Numbered from the stretch's first letter, positions 17,633-27,223 are shown. The stretch is DNA of 64,000 bases from SKLM01 sp964514285 (GCA_964514285.1 CAZEQC010000008.1:1-64000); one strand, 5' to 3'. The notes: generated from the letters alone by a model not told the origin. Numbers and translations: made by a program.

Positions 17633-18949
17633 GTGCAAAGACGTCGTCTCGCCTTGATTATCGGTTTCGTGTTCATTGAGCTGCTCGGCTATAGTCTTTT
17701 CTTGCCGTTGTTGCCCTTCTACGCTGGGTCTTTGGGCGCCAGCCCCAGCCTGATCGGTCTCCTCATCGCCTCCAACGCGGTGGCGCAGCTCCTGGCAGCC
17801 CCTCTTATCGGACGCTACTCGGATACCTGGGGCCGCCGCCCCATGCTCCTCTTCAGTATCGTGGGAACGGCCGCCAGCTTCGTCTTGCTGGCTCTGGTCG
17901 AGCCCCTCGGTCGCTGGACGGCTGGCCTCACGGCCGGCAGGCTCACGGTGGACGCTGCCGCCCTGGGTTGGCTCTTCTTCAGCCGCATTCTGGACGGCTT
18001 TGCCGGAGGTAACGTCTCGCTGGCCAGGGCCTACATCACCGACATCACCGATGAAGAGAATCGCGCCAAGGGCCTTGGGATGATCGGCGCCGCTTTCGGG
18101 ACCGGGTTCATCATCGGCCCCGCCCTGGGCGGCACGCTCAGCAACTGGCCCTACGTGACGCAGATCGTTGAGGGCATCGGTCTGTCGCGCTTTGCTGTGC
18201 CGGCCTTTGCCGCGCTGGCACTCTCGGTGATCAACTTCGTCGGCGTGGCGCTCTGGCTACCCGAGTCCCTCACGCCCGAGCGACGGGCCAAGCTGGCAGA
18301 ACGGGCGCGGGCCATCCTTCCCATTCGTGCACTGCGAGAGGCCCTGGACCGCCCCCGCGTCAGGCCCCTACTGCAAACCCGCTTCTTCTACCGCCTGGCC
18401 TTCACCATGTTCACGGCCAACTTCGCCCTTTACACCCGCTTCCGTTTTGGCTTGACCGATCAGTCCACCAGCTACATCCTCACGTACGTCGGCGTCCTCG
18501 TCGTACTGGTGCAGGGCTTTGTCGTCGGTCAGCTCGTCGATCGCTTTCCGGAGAAGAAGATCATCGTCACCGGCGTGGGGCTGCTCGCCGTGGCCCTGTT
18601 CGGCTGGGCTCTCGCGCCTACCGTGGGCTTCTTGCTGGTCGTGCTGGCCCTCCTACCCCTTTCCGGAGGCACCCTGAACACTGTCACCAACAGCGCCCTC
18701 ACCAAGGCCGTCCGCCAAGAGGACGTGGGCGGCACGCTCGGGCTCTCCACCTCACTGGATAGCCTCACACAGATCCTGGCGCCCATTATCGGCGGGTTCC
18801 TCATCGACGAGCTCGGAGCGTGGGCAGTGGGCGCGGCTGCGGCCCTCACGATGGCCGGGGTGGTTCTCTATGCCTGGCGCTGCTTGGTCGTGAACGCCAC
18901 CCAGTGCTGGGACGAGGAAGGCCAGGAGATCGTCGCCGAGACCGCATAA
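17633..18949 (+). CDS. MFS transporter (TetA-like exporter)
   Basis: A 438-residue inner-membrane major facilitator with 12 predicted helices. Motif A is seen after TM2 (GRYSDTWGRRPML), and the FGTGFIIGPALGG segment in TM5 is the motif C of drug/H+ antiporters. Overall pattern is TetA-like, so export of a small molecule is likely; the substrate is unknown. The start is GTG at 17633 with AGGAGG eight bases upstream. It is followed after 10 bases by the staygreen homologue, so the two are probably co-transcribed. Confidence 0.88.
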   Translation: MQRRRLALIIGFVFIELLGYSLFLPLLPFYAGSLGASPSLIGLLIASNAVAQLLAAPLIGRYSDTWGRRPMLLFSIVGTAASFVLLALVEPLGRWTAGLTAGRLTVDAAALGWLFFSRILDGFAGGNVSLARAYITDITDEENRAKGLGMIGAAFGTGFIIGPALGGTLSNWPYVTQIVEGIGLSRFAVPAFAALALSVINFVGVALWLPESLTPERRAKLAERARAILPIRALREALDRPRVRPLLQTRFFYRLAFTMFTANFALYTRFRFGLTDQSTSYILTYVGVLVVLVQGFVVGQLVDRFPEKKIIVTGVGLLAVALFGWALAPTVGFLLVVLALLPLSGGTLNTVTNSALTKAVRQEDVGGTLGLSTSLDSLTQILAPIIGGFLIDELGAWAVGAAAALTMAGVVLYAWRCLVVNATQCWDEEGQEIVAETA

Positions 18950-18959
18950 GGAGACGAGC

Positions 18960-19436
18960 ATGGGGCGCCTGCGACCGGAGAAGCTGCACGTCACCTACAC
19001 CTCGCACGCCGGACCTCAGGGCCCGATCATCCCGCGCTGCTATACGCTCACCCATTCGGACTGGACCGGCGATCTGTTCCTCACTGTTGGCCCCACATTC
19101 AACAAGAGCCAGATTTCGGGGCTCTATGTCCGCCTCATGCGGGATGAGGTTCTGGGTGAATGGGAGGAGGAGCAGTCGCAGTCAACCCCGGTCCTCCGCG
19201 TACACTGTCACGTCAGCGGTGGCGTGGCCCTCGGCCCAGCCAGCTTCCGGTTCGCCATCTTCAGACGAGAGCTCCCCTTGGTCCTTGAGGCGCTCCGTTA
19301 CGGCGATCAAAGACTCTTCGAGGCACGACCGGCGTTGGATCAGGCTCCCATTCGGGTCCACTTTCACGCCGTTCAGCCCCGTTACGACAGACTCGATGAC
19401 TGGGGAGTCCCCGGTGACTATCGATATGAGGGCTAG
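18960..19436 (+). CDS. Staygreen (SGR) family protein, putative Mg-dechelatase
   Basis: A 158-residue soluble protein matching the Staygreen family over its whole length. Diagnostic segments: YTLTHSDWTGDLFLTVG (residues 28-44) with His32 and Asp34, LMRDEVLGEW with Asp62, VHCHVSGG, and FRRELPLVLEALRYGD. Plant SGR removes magnesium from chlorophyll a to start its breakdown; homologues in non-photosynthetic bacteria, including Anaerolineae, have been reported to have Mg-dechelating activity in vitro, but their natural substrate is not known. No chlorophyll genes are in this window. It sits 10 bases after the MFS gene and a little downstream of the light/B12 regulator, so a tetrapyrrole link is possible. 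ATG with GGAGA upstream. Confidence 0.85.
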   Translation: MGRLRPEKLHVTYTSHAGPQGPIIPRCYTLTHSDWTGDLFLTVGPTFNKSQISGLYVRLMRDEVLGEWEEEQSQSTPVLRVHCHVSGGVALGPASFRFAIFRRELPLVLEALRYGDQRLFEARPALDQAPIRVHFHAVQPRYDRLDDWGVPGDYRYEG

Positions 19437-19492
19437 CGCCGTGCTTCCGCGGACCCAGGGCATAGGCGATGCACACGAAGGCACAAGGTAGC

Positions 19493-20362
19493 ATGCGCTA
19501 CATCAAACGCTGGTGGTGGATCCTTCTCCTGATCCCGCTCCTGGCGATGGGCGGCTTCATCATCTGGGCCGAATCAACGCCCGCCCCCATGCCCGAGGCG
19601 ACTGCGGCGTTGGAGACCCCCGCCCAGACCGACGGAGTCGTGGTAACAACCCGTGACTGGCTGGTCTTCCGCCCTATGGCCAAGGAACCGACCAGTGGCC
19701 TGATCCTCTATCCGGGCGGACGTGTCGAGGCTAAGGCTTACGCTCCGCTGGCTCGAGACATCGCCGCCGAGGGTCACTTGGTCGTCATCACCCCCGTGCC
19801 GCTCAACCTCGCCTTCTTTGCCCCGAACCGGGCATCCGAGGTGATGGACGCCTTTCCCAGCGTAGCCCACTGGGCGGTCGGCGGACACTCCCTCGGCGGG
19901 GCTATGGCAGCCCGCTTCGCGCACCGGCATCCATCGGCGGTACAAGGTCTGGTGCTCTGGGCCGCCTACCCCGCCGAGAGCGACGACCTGTCGGAGGAGA
20001 ACCTGACGGTGGTGTCCATCTATGGCACACGCGACGGCCTCGCCACCCCGGAGACGATCGATACATCGCGCCCGCTGCTGCCGCCGGACACACGCTGGGT
20101 GGCGATCGAGGGGGGCAACCACGCCCAGTTCGGTTGGTACGGCCCCCAGAGTGGTGACCACCCCGCTACCATCACCCGGGATGATCAGCAGCGACAGATC
20201 GTTGCGGCCACCGCCAGATTGCTGCAGCAGCTGCCCCGTGATGCACGTGATCCGAACGAGGCCCAGCGACACACTCACCGGCTCAGATCGATGAACCGGG
20301 ATCAAACCATAGTTAGAATAGACGGACGCAGACGAGAGGCTGAGAATAAGAACGATGACTGA
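19493..20362 (+). CDS. Membrane-anchored alpha/beta hydrolase
   Basis: A 289-residue predicted extracytoplasmic hydrolase. An N-terminal positively charged stretch and one hydrophobic helix (about residues 4-24) form a signal anchor. The body is an alpha/beta hydrolase with nucleophile elbow GHSLGG, acid in YGTRDG and histidine in EGGNHAQFG, so the triad looks complete. Substrate unknown. I chose the ATG at 19493 because it places the basic residues directly before the helix; an upstream in-frame ATG at 19469 would add eight residues. The 3' end overlaps the next hydrolase gene by eight bases. Confidence 0.8.
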   Translation: MRYIKRWWWILLLIPLLAMGGFIIWAESTPAPMPEATAALETPAQTDGVVVTTRDWLVFRPMAKEPTSGLILYPGGRVEAKAYAPLARDIAAEGHLVVITPVPLNLAFFAPNRASEVMDAFPSVAHWAVGGHSLGGAMAARFAHRHPSAVQGLVLWAAYPAESDDLSEENLTVVSIYGTRDGLATPETIDTSRPLLPPDTRWVAIEGGNHAQFGWYGPQSGDHPATITRDDQQRQIVAATARLLQQLPRDARDPNEAQRHTHRLRSMNRDQTIVRIDGRRREAENKNDD

Positions 20363-21350
20363 CAACACTAAGAAGCGCCCCAAGGTCGGATGGTTCAAGG
20401 CTGGACTTATCGCCTTGAGCGTCCTCTTGACCGTCGTCCTGATCGGCCCGTTCCTCGTGCCGGTCCCGCCCCTGGAGGACACCGTCCCACCGGAGCAGCT
20501 GGCCGATCCCGAGAGCCGCTTCATTGAGATCAATGACCTGGAGGTGCACTACAAGACCACCGGCTCCGGGGAACTCAGGATGATCCTCCTCCATGGCTTC
20601 GGTGCCAGCGTCTTCTCCTGGCGGGAGGTGATGGAGCCCCTGGGTGAGCTGGGCACTGTCGTCGCCTTCGATCGCCCCGCCTTCGGCCTCACTGAGCGCC
20701 CCCTATCCTGGGAGGAAGGCGCCAACCCTTACGCCCCAGAGGCCCAGGTGAATCTGGTGATAGGCTTGATGGACGCTCTCAACATCGACGAGGCCGTGCT
20801 CGTCGGCAACTCGGCCGGCGGCACCGTGTCCGTCAACGCCGCCTTGGCTCATCCAGACCGTGTTGAGGCCCTGGTCTTGATAGACGCCGCCATCTACCAG
20901 GGAGGCGGCGCGCCCTCGTGGATACGCCCACTGCTGCACGTACCCCAGGTCGACCGCCTGGGCCCGCTGCTGGCCCGCCAGATCGCCGTTCGCGGGGATG
21001 CCTTCCTGGAGAGCGCCTGGCACGACCCCAGCAAGATCACCGCAGAGATACGCGCCGGCAGTCGCAAGCCGCTGCGGGTCGATAACTGGGATCACGCGCT
21101 TTGGGAGCTGACCAAGGCATCAGGACCGGCCAACCTGGAGGAAAAGATCCCCTCCCTCGACACCCCTTCGCTCGTCATCACCGGGGACGACGATCGCATC
21201 GTCCCTGCCGAGCAGAGCGTTCGCCTGGCCGATGAGCTCCCGCAGGCCGAATTATCCGTCATTCCTGACTGCGGCCACGTGCCCCACGAGGAATGCCCAG
21301 AGCCCGTACTTGACGCCATGCGGCCCTTCTTGACGAGGTTAGAGGACTAA
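20355..21350 (+). CDS. Membrane-anchored alpha/beta hydrolase
   Basis: A 331-residue hydrolase of the alpha/beta superfamily (epoxide hydrolase/haloperoxidase-like group), with a signal anchor at about residues 14-34 and the catalytic body outside. Seen are the oxyanion motif LLHGFGAS, the nucleophile in GNSAGG, the acid in TGDDDRIVP and the base in CGHVPHEE. It overlaps the previous hydrolase gene by eight bases, so the two are translated together and may act on the same substrate class. No specific substrate can be named. Confidence 0.85.
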   Translation: MTDNTKKRPKVGWFKAGLIALSVLLTVVLIGPFLVPVPPLEDTVPPEQLADPESRFIEINDLEVHYKTTGSGELRMILLHGFGASVFSWREVMEPLGELGTVVAFDRPAFGLTERPLSWEEGANPYAPEAQVNLVIGLMDALNIDEAVLVGNSAGGTVSVNAALAHPDRVEALVLIDAAIYQGGGAPSWIRPLLHVPQVDRLGPLLARQIAVRGDAFLESAWHDPSKITAEIRAGSRKPLRVDNWDHALWELTKASGPANLEEKIPSLDTPSLVITGDDDRIVPAEQSVRLADELPQAELSVIPDCGHVPHEECPEPVLDAMRPFLTRLED

Positions 21351-21400
21351 GCCGTACAGACGACAGACAGTAGGATAAGAGACCGAGAAACAGGAAACGT

Positions 21401-22099
21401 ATGAACAACGCCGATCAAGAGCAGGCCGACTTCATTCGAATCGAGGATCTTTGTAAAGACTTCCAGGAGGGGCCTCACGTGCGGCGCGTCCTGCGTGGCG
21501 TCAACGCTGCCTTCGGACATGCAGAATCAGTGGCTATCGTTGGCGAGAGTGGAAGTGGCAAGAGCACCTTGCTCAACCTTATCAGCGGGATCGACGATGC
21601 CGACTGCGGCGCCATCTGGCTCGATGGTCAGAATCTGAACGCCCTTGACGAGCGCCAGCGCACGCTCTTCCGCCGTCATCACATCGGTTTCATCTTCCAG
21701 TTCTTCAATCTGCTCCCCACGCTGACCGTATGGGAGAACGTCGTCCTCCCGCTGGAGCTGAACGGTATCAACGGCGCAGAAGCCCAGCAGCGGGCCCAAT
21801 CGCTGCTCGATGCCGTGGGGTTGGGCGACCGCGGCGACTCATTCCCCGACCGGCTCTCCGGCGGTGAGCAGCAGCGCGTCGCGATCGCGCGGGCGCTGGT
21901 TCATGACCCGCGCCTGGTGCTAGCCGACGAGCCAACCGGGAATCTCGACGAGGAGACCGGGCATCAAATCCTCATGCTGCTCGACCGTCTCACCCGCCAG
22001 GCGGGTAAAAACCTAATCCTGGTCACTCACAGCGCCGACGCCGCGGCTTACGCCGACCACATCTTCTACCTGAACGACGGGCGGCTCATCGATGGCTGA
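21401..22099 (+). CDS. ABC transporter ATP-binding protein (LolD/MacB type)
   Basis: A 232-residue ATPase of the group that partners FtsX-type permeases. Walker A GESGSGKST (about residue 48), Q loop FQFFNLL, signature LSGGEQQRV and Walker B LVLADEPTGNLD are intact. Such systems act at the membrane on lipoproteins, lipids or exported molecules and are not classical importers. The gene overlaps the permease gene by eight bases. Confidence 0.95.
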   Translation: MNNADQEQADFIRIEDLCKDFQEGPHVRRVLRGVNAAFGHAESVAIVGESGSGKSTLLNLISGIDDADCGAIWLDGQNLNALDERQRTLFRRHHIGFIFQFFNLLPTLTVWENVVLPLELNGINGAEAQQRAQSLLDAVGLGDRGDSFPDRLSGGEQQRVAIARALVHDPRLVLADEPTGNLDEETGHQILMLLDRLTRQAGKNLILVTHSADAAAYADHIFYLNDGRLIDG

Positions 22100-24722
22100 G
22101 CGACTGATCAGCGCCGAGGGACGTCGACCGGATGAGCCTCGCGCCACGCTGGCTCCACGCACGTTGTGGAACGTCGGCTGGCGCTACTTCACGCGTCACG
22201 CCTGGCAAAGCTTCTTGATGATCCTGGGGATCGCTCTGGGTGTCGCCGTCGTCGTCGCCGTCGACCTGGCCAACGTCAGTGCCAGCCGAGCCTTCGATCT
22301 CAGCGTTGACGCCGTGGTTGGCCGGGCGACGCACCACGTCATTGGAGGGCCGCAGGGCTTGGACGATGCCATCTACGCTGAGCTCCGGCGGGCAGGTGTC
22401 GTGCGGGAGGCCGCCCCCGTCGTCACGGCCTATGCCACATCGCCTCAGCTGGAGGGACGCACCGTGCAGCTTCTGGGTGTCGACCCCTTCGCCGAAGCTC
22501 CTTTCCGTTCCTACGTCTCGGCTGGGGCGTCGACCTCCGTCACCCAGTTGACCACCTTCCTCACCAAGCCGGGCGCCGTGCTCATCGGCGCCAACCTCGC
22601 CGAGCAGTATCAGATCGAGCGCGGCGAGACGCTCCAGCTCGACGTGGCTGGTCGCCAGCGCACAATCGAAGTCGCCGGCCTCCTGGAGCCCAGTGACGAC
22701 CTCAGCCGTCGCGCCCTGGAGGGCCTCATCATCGCCGACATCGCCACCGCCCAGGAGCTGACCAATCGCGTCGGCCGTCTCGACCGCATCGACCTGATCC
22801 TACCGGAGCCAAGCGAGGCTAAGGTGACCAGGATCGATGCTCTACTCGACAGGAGCGCACAAGGCACGGCCGACGTCCGCGTGCAGCCTGTGGAGACCCG
22901 CACTGGAGCCACCGAGCAGATGACGGCTGCCTTTCGTCTAAACCTCACGGCTCTCAGCCTGCTGGCGCTCGTCGTCGGGATGTTTCTGATCTACAACACG
23001 ATGACCTTCTCCATCGTCCAGCGACGTTCGTTGTTTGGCATCCTGCGTTCTCTCGGCGTCACCCGCCGCGAGGTGTTTGCGCTGGTGCTTGCCGAAGCCT
23101 TGATCATCGGAATCATCAGCGCAGGCCTGGGGCTCGTTCTGGGCATCGTCTTGGGACAATCGGCCGTACAGATGGTTACGCGCACCATCAACGATCTTTA
23201 CTTCGTGCTCACAGTCCAAAGCGTCGACATACCCCTGGTCAGTCTGCTCAAGGGAGCGCTTCTCGGCATTGGAGCCACGCTGGCAGCGGCCGCACCGCCA
23301 GCACGCGAGGCGGCCACCGTCCCGCCGCGCGCCGCCCTTTCACGCTCTGGCCTGGAGAGCAAGGTCGAGCGAGCCGTCCTTTGGGCCGCCGCCTCTGGCG
23401 TTGCGCTCATCGCGGCAGGAGCCGCCAGCCTGCTCGTGCCTACCACGAGCCTAATCATCAGCTTCGGCGGCACCTTCTTGGTCGTTCTCGGCTTCGCACT
23501 GCTCACCCCTCTGGTGACCAAGACCTCGATGCAGGTCGTCAGACCAGGTCTACAGCGCGCTCTGGGCGTCCTGGGGCGCATGGCGCCGCGGGATGTGAGC
23601 AAGTCCCTCAGCCGTACTGCCATCGCCGTGGCCGCGTTGATGGTCGCTATGGCCGTCACCATCGGCATCAGCCTTATGATCACCAGCTTCCGTCAGACCG
23701 TCATCGTCTGGCTCAGTGACGCGCTCCAGGGCGACATCGTCGTCTCTGCGCCCAGCGTGTCCGGCCTTCAGGACGTGACACCCGTCGACGCCCAGGCGGC
23801 GTCCGTCGCCTCCGGCCATCCCAACGTCGCCCGCGTGGATCTGCTCCGCTCGACCACGGTGGAGTCGCCCCGAGGACCGATCGACATTGAGGCCGGCAAC
23901 AGTCCAGACTATGGCGATGGCCTCCGCTATCGCGCCGCCGATCAGCCCCCAGCCGAGACGTGGGACGTCGTTCGCGAGGGGAGAGCTGTCATCATCTCCG
24001 AGCCTTTGGCTAATCGCCTGGACCTCTCGACCTCGGACGAGCTCCGTCTCTATACCAACCAGGGCCTGCGCGCCTTCCCTATCGCCGGCATCTACTACGA
24101 CTACGCCTCGACCGAGGGAACGGCCATTATGTCGCTGTCGACCTACCGTGACGCCTGGGACGACGACACCGTCACGGCCCTGGTCGTCCAACTCAAGCCC
24201 GAAGCCGACCCCGATCAGACGGCGCGAGATCTCGAGCAGAGCTTGGCGCCGATCCAGGGCCTGCTTGCCCGCCCCAACCAGACGATCCGCCAGGCTGCCT
24301 TGGCCATCTTCGACCGCACGTTCGCAATCACAGGAGCTCTCCAGGCACTCGCCACCATCGTCGCCTTCATCGGCGTCCTCAGCGCCCTGCTGGCCCTCCA
24401 ATTGGAGAAGCAGCGCCAATACGGTATCCTGCGGGCTATCGGCCTGACCGTTCGCGAGCTCCGCAGCCTGATCTTCCTGGAGACCGGCCTGATGGGCGCT
24501 GTCGCCGGCCTCCTGTCTTTGCCTGCTGGCCTTGCCCTCGCCGTGATCCTGATCTACGTCATCAACCGCCGATCCTTCGGCTGGACCCTCCAGATGGTTG
24601 TGAAGGCAGCTCCTTTCTTGGAGGCGCTGATCGTCTCCCTGGTTGCTTCGCTGCTCGCCGGTATCTATCCAGCGCTCCGTATGGGAGAGATGGCCCCAGC
24701 CGAGGCCCTGCGGTATGAATAA
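22092..24722 (+). CDS. FtsX-family ABC permease, two-domain
   Basis: An 876-residue permease. TM1 (about residues 35-57) leads into a large external domain, then three helices of a first FtsX domain (about 280-410). A second TM block and external domain follow (about 440-740), then the final three helices of the second FtsX domain (about 750-876). This is the architecture of lipoprotein- or lipid-handling permeases (COG0577). With the 232-residue ATPase it makes a complete system. Such transporters often travel with AttH/CrtC-like lipocalins; one lies at 29800 on the same strand. No membrane-fusion protein is present. Confidence 0.92.
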   Translation: MAERLISAEGRRPDEPRATLAPRTLWNVGWRYFTRHAWQSFLMILGIALGVAVVVAVDLANVSASRAFDLSVDAVVGRATHHVIGGPQGLDDAIYAELRRAGVVREAAPVVTAYATSPQLEGRTVQLLGVDPFAEAPFRSYVSAGASTSVTQLTTFLTKPGAVLIGANLAEQYQIERGETLQLDVAGRQRTIEVAGLLEPSDDLSRRALEGLIIADIATAQELTNRVGRLDRIDLILPEPSEAKVTRIDALLDRSAQGTADVRVQPVETRTGATEQMTAAFRLNLTALSLLALVVGMFLIYNTMTFSIVQRRSLFGILRSLGVTRREVFALVLAEALIIGIISAGLGLVLGIVLGQSAVQMVTRTINDLYFVLTVQSVDIPLVSLLKGALLGIGATLAAAAPPAREAATVPPRAALSRSGLESKVERAVLWAAASGVALIAAGAASLLVPTTSLIISFGGTFLVVLGFALLTPLVTKTSMQVVRPGLQRALGVLGRMAPRDVSKSLSRTAIAVAALMVAMAVTIGISLMITSFRQTVIVWLSDALQGDIVVSAPSVSGLQDVTPVDAQAASVASGHPNVARVDLLRSTTVESPRGPIDIEAGNSPDYGDGLRYRAADQPPAETWDVVREGRAVIISEPLANRLDLSTSDELRLYTNQGLRAFPIAGIYYDYASTEGTAIMSLSTYRDAWDDDTVTALVVQLKPEADPDQTARDLEQSLAPIQGLLARPNQTIRQAALAIFDRTFAITGALQALATIVAFIGVLSALLALQLEKQRQYGILRAIGLTVRELRSLIFLETGLMGAVAGLLSLPAGLALAVILIYVINRRSFGWTLQMVVKAAPFLEALIVSLVASLLAGIYPALRMGEMAPAEALRYE

Positions 24723-24772
24723 GACCACAGAAAAACCCGGTCCAGAAACGATCACGCCGTTGTCTGCTGGAC

Positions 24773-24801
24773 TTGACAGCAAGGGCAAAAGACGTCATAA
24801 T
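24773..24801 (+). promoter_or_regulatory. Sigma70-type promoter of the pterin dehydratase operon
   Basis: Perfect -35 TTGACA (24773-24778), 17-base spacer and -10 CATAAT (24796-24801). It gives a leader of about 80 bases that contains a hairpin (24821-24842) before the start at 24890. Confidence 0.7.
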
Positions 24802-24820
24802 ACTCTGCAACCTATCCAAC

Positions 24821-24842
24821 GCCCGCAACGCTTCAGGCGGGC
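24821..24842 (+). other. Leader hairpin
   Basis: GCCCGC (24821-24826) pairs with GCGGGC (24837-24842) over a 10-base loop, followed by a short pyrimidine run. It could be an attenuator or a simple 5' stabiliser. Confidence 0.4.
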
Positions 24843-24889
24843 CGCTTTCCGTTAAAACAAAGCACCGAGAGCCGCAAAGGAGGCCACCG

Positions 24890-25237
24890 ATGGATCAGAA
24901 GCTAGCACAGATGAAATGCTCTGCCTGTCGCGGCGACGAACCGCCGCTGTCGGATCAGGAGCTCGAGCACTATCTCCCGGAGGTCCCCGAATGGGATCTG
25001 GTTGAGGAAGATGACATCAACAAGCTCAAACGTACCTTCAAGTTTAGCAACTTCGTCGAGGCATTGGACTTCACCAACGACGTCGGTGAGGCTGCGGAGG
25101 AGGAGGGGCACCACCCCATCATCACGCTGACGTGGGGCAAGGCGACTGTCACCTGGTACACCCATAAGATCAAAGGCCTGCACGAAAACGACTTCATCAT
25201 GGCAGCCAAGACAGACGACCTGTACGCTGACCACTAA
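24890..25237 (+). CDS. Pterin-4a-carbinolamine dehydratase
   Basis: A 115-residue cytoplasmic enzyme that dehydrates 4a-hydroxytetrahydropterin after aromatic hydroxylation; some bacterial homologues instead have roles linked to molybdopterin or regulation. The family motif is present: EEEGHHP (His74, His75, Pro76), Trp82, His92 and Asp101. It carries an N-terminal extension with a Cys-x-x-Cys (Cys10, Cys13). The ATG at 24890 has AAAGGAGG eight bases upstream and a promoter at 24773. No aromatic amino acid hydroxylase is in the window. Confidence 0.93.
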   Translation: MDQKLAQMKCSACRGDEPPLSDQELEHYLPEVPEWDLVEEDDINKLKRTFKFSNFVEALDFTNDVGEAAEEEGHHPIITLTWGKATVTWYTHKIKGLHENDFIMAAKTDDLYADH

Positions 25238-25269
25238 CCTATCACCCCACGCGTGGAAACGAGGGTAAC

Positions 25270-26112
25270 ATGCCAGTAAAGATCGTCACCGACAGCACCT
25301 GCGACCTGCCCAGGGAGGTCGTCACGGATCTCGACATCACCGTTGTTCCGCTGTACATCAATGTCGGTCAGGAGAGCTACCTGGACGCCGTCGATATGAC
25401 GCGCCAGGAGTTCTATGAACGGCTCCCACACTTCGATCATCACCCGCAGACCGCCTCGCCCGGCCCCGAGATGTTTCGAGAGACCTACGAGCGGCTGGCG
25501 CAAGAAGGGGCCGACGAGGTGCTCTCGATCCATATCTCTATCAGCCTCAGTGGCACGCTCAACACCGCCAAACTGGCCGCTAAGGCCACCGACGCCCTCC
25601 CGGTCAGCGTCTTCGACTCCAAACAGCTCAGTATCGGCACGGGGTTTCTGGTGCAGGCAGCGGCCAAGGCTGCTGCTGCCGGGCAGTCCATCAGCGAGAT
25701 CATCGAGATGCTTAAGGAGAAGACCAGGAGAACGCACCTCGCTGCCGCCCTCGACACGTTGGAATTCCTCCAGCGCAGCGGGCGTATGAGCTGGGCGGTC
25801 TCCAAGATCGGCGGCCTTCTCAAGATCAAGCCCCTCCTCACCATGCACGACGGGAATCCAGGTGTCGAACAGGTGCGCACCAGCAAACGCGCCTTCCGGC
25901 GCCTGATCGACAAGCTGACGGACCTCGCCCCACTGGAGGAGCTGGCCCTGGTGCACACCAACGCTCCCGAGAAAATCGAGGAGCTCCGCCAACGGGCCAG
26001 GCATCTCTTCCCCGAGGGGAAGGAACCGGTCACCGTCAACGTGACCCCCGTCATCGGGACCCACATCGGGCCCGGGGCTGCGGGCTTCGCCTGCGTTTCT
26101 GCGGGCGAGTGA
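25270..26112 (+). CDS. DegV family protein (fatty-acid-binding, FakB-like)
   Basis: A 280-residue cytoplasmic protein of the DegV family, which binds a fatty acid and, where studied, presents it to the kinase FakA. The N-terminal motif VTDSTCDLP and the SISLSGTLNTA segment line the ligand head-group site; the C-terminal GTHIGPGAAGFA is also diagnostic. Normal length. No fakA gene is adjacent. It lies 32 bases after the pterin dehydratase gene with a weak ribosome site. Confidence 0.92.
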   Translation: MPVKIVTDSTCDLPREVVTDLDITVVPLYINVGQESYLDAVDMTRQEFYERLPHFDHHPQTASPGPEMFRETYERLAQEGADEVLSIHISISLSGTLNTAKLAAKATDALPVSVFDSKQLSIGTGFLVQAAAKAAAAGQSISEIIEMLKEKTRRTHLAAALDTLEFLQRSGRMSWAVSKIGGLLKIKPLLTMHDGNPGVEQVRTSKRAFRRLIDKLTDLAPLEELALVHTNAPEKIEELRQRARHLFPEGKEPVTVNVTPVIGTHIGPGAAGFACVSAGE

Positions 26113-26266
26113 CAATGACCAGACTCAGGAACGTGCCACCAACGTACGCAACCGTCGAGAGGAGCGCGTATTCGACGAAGAGGTATCGTTGTTGAACCTT
26201 AGCGGCGTCCTGGTCGCAATCCTCAGTCTGATTATGATCAATGTAGAATAGGAAACGCGAGGAACA

Positions 26267-27169
26267 ATGCGCTTCATCGTCACCGGCGGGACGGGTCTGA
26301 TCGGTCAGGCGCTGAATGCCAGCCTGGTCGCCGACGGCCACCAGGTGATCGTCCTCAGCCGCCGCCCAGAGCGCGCCCCCGCGATGCCGGACGGCGTCCG
26401 CGTCGTGCAGTGGGACGCCCGCACAGCCGAGGGCTGGGGCCACTGGGCCGATGGCGCCCAGGCCATCGTCAACCTCGCCGGCGCCCCTCTCAACCGACGC
26501 TGGACGCCGCGCTACAAGCGCGTCATACGTGACAGCCGGGTCAACGCCGGTCGCGCCGTGGTCGACGCCGTGAAGAGAGCCGACCAGAAGCCCCAGGTCG
26601 TGATTCAGGCGTCCGGCGTGGGCATCTACGGCCCCTGTGGCGACGAGGTAATCACCGAAGAGGCAGAACCCGGAGAGGGCTTCCTGGGACGGACCGCTGT
26701 CGCATGGGAGGCATCTACGGGACCGGTCGAAAACCAGGGCGTCCGTCGGGCCATCATCCGCAGTGGTGTCGTAATCACCATGGAGGGTGGCGCCTTCCCG
26801 CTCCTGGCGCTGCCGTATCGCCTCTTCGTCGGCGGCCCCCTCGGCAGCGGAGATCAGTGGCTTCCCTGGATCCACATGGAGGACGAGGTGCGGGCCATTC
26901 GCTTCCTCATCGGGCACGAGGCTGCCAAGGGCCCCTTCAACCTCTCCGCGCCCCATCCCCTCACCAACGCCGAGTTCGGCCGTGCCTTGGGGCGGGTGAT
27001 GGGTCGGCCTGCTCTGCTCCGGGTGCCCTCCTTCGCCATCCGGCTCGTCCTGGGGGAGATGAGCACCGTGGTGCTGCATGGCCAGCGGGCGATCCCGAAG
27101 CGATTGGTGGAGCTCGGATTCGGCTTTCAATATCCGGAGGCCGAGGCCACACTGCGGGACTTGTTATGA
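26267..27169 (+). CDS. TIGR01777-type epimerase (YfcH/SulA-like SDR)
   Basis: A 300-residue extended short-chain dehydrogenase family protein. The Rossmann motif is TGGTGLIGQAL at the N-terminus. The family's DUF1731 C-terminal domain is recognisable (LGRVMGRPALLRVPSFAIR and LVELGFGFQYP). A Tyr-x-x-x-Lys catalytic pair in its usual place is not seen, as is common in this family (YGPCGDEV instead). Function is unknown. Upstream sequence (26113-26266) shows only weak -10-like hexamers. Confidence 0.9.
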   Translation: MRFIVTGGTGLIGQALNASLVADGHQVIVLSRRPERAPAMPDGVRVVQWDARTAEGWGHWADGAQAIVNLAGAPLNRRWTPRYKRVIRDSRVNAGRAVVDAVKRADQKPQVVIQASGVGIYGPCGDEVITEEAEPGEGFLGRTAVAWEASTGPVENQGVRRAIIRSGVVITMEGGAFPLLALPYRLFVGGPLGSGDQWLPWIHMEDEVRAIRFLIGHEAAKGPFNLSAPHPLTNAEFGRALGRVMGRPALLRVPSFAIRLVLGEMSTVVLHGQRAIPKRLVELGFGFQYPEAEATLRDLL

Positions 27170-27223
27170 AAGCCAAGACCATCCGGATAGGTATCCATCC
27201 CCAGTTGAACGCAGGAGGCGAGC

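Noticed and set aside
23550..24788. A 412-codon open frame on the minus strand
   Set aside because: Antisense to the second half of the FtsX permease; the product has no recognisable domain and no ribosome site.
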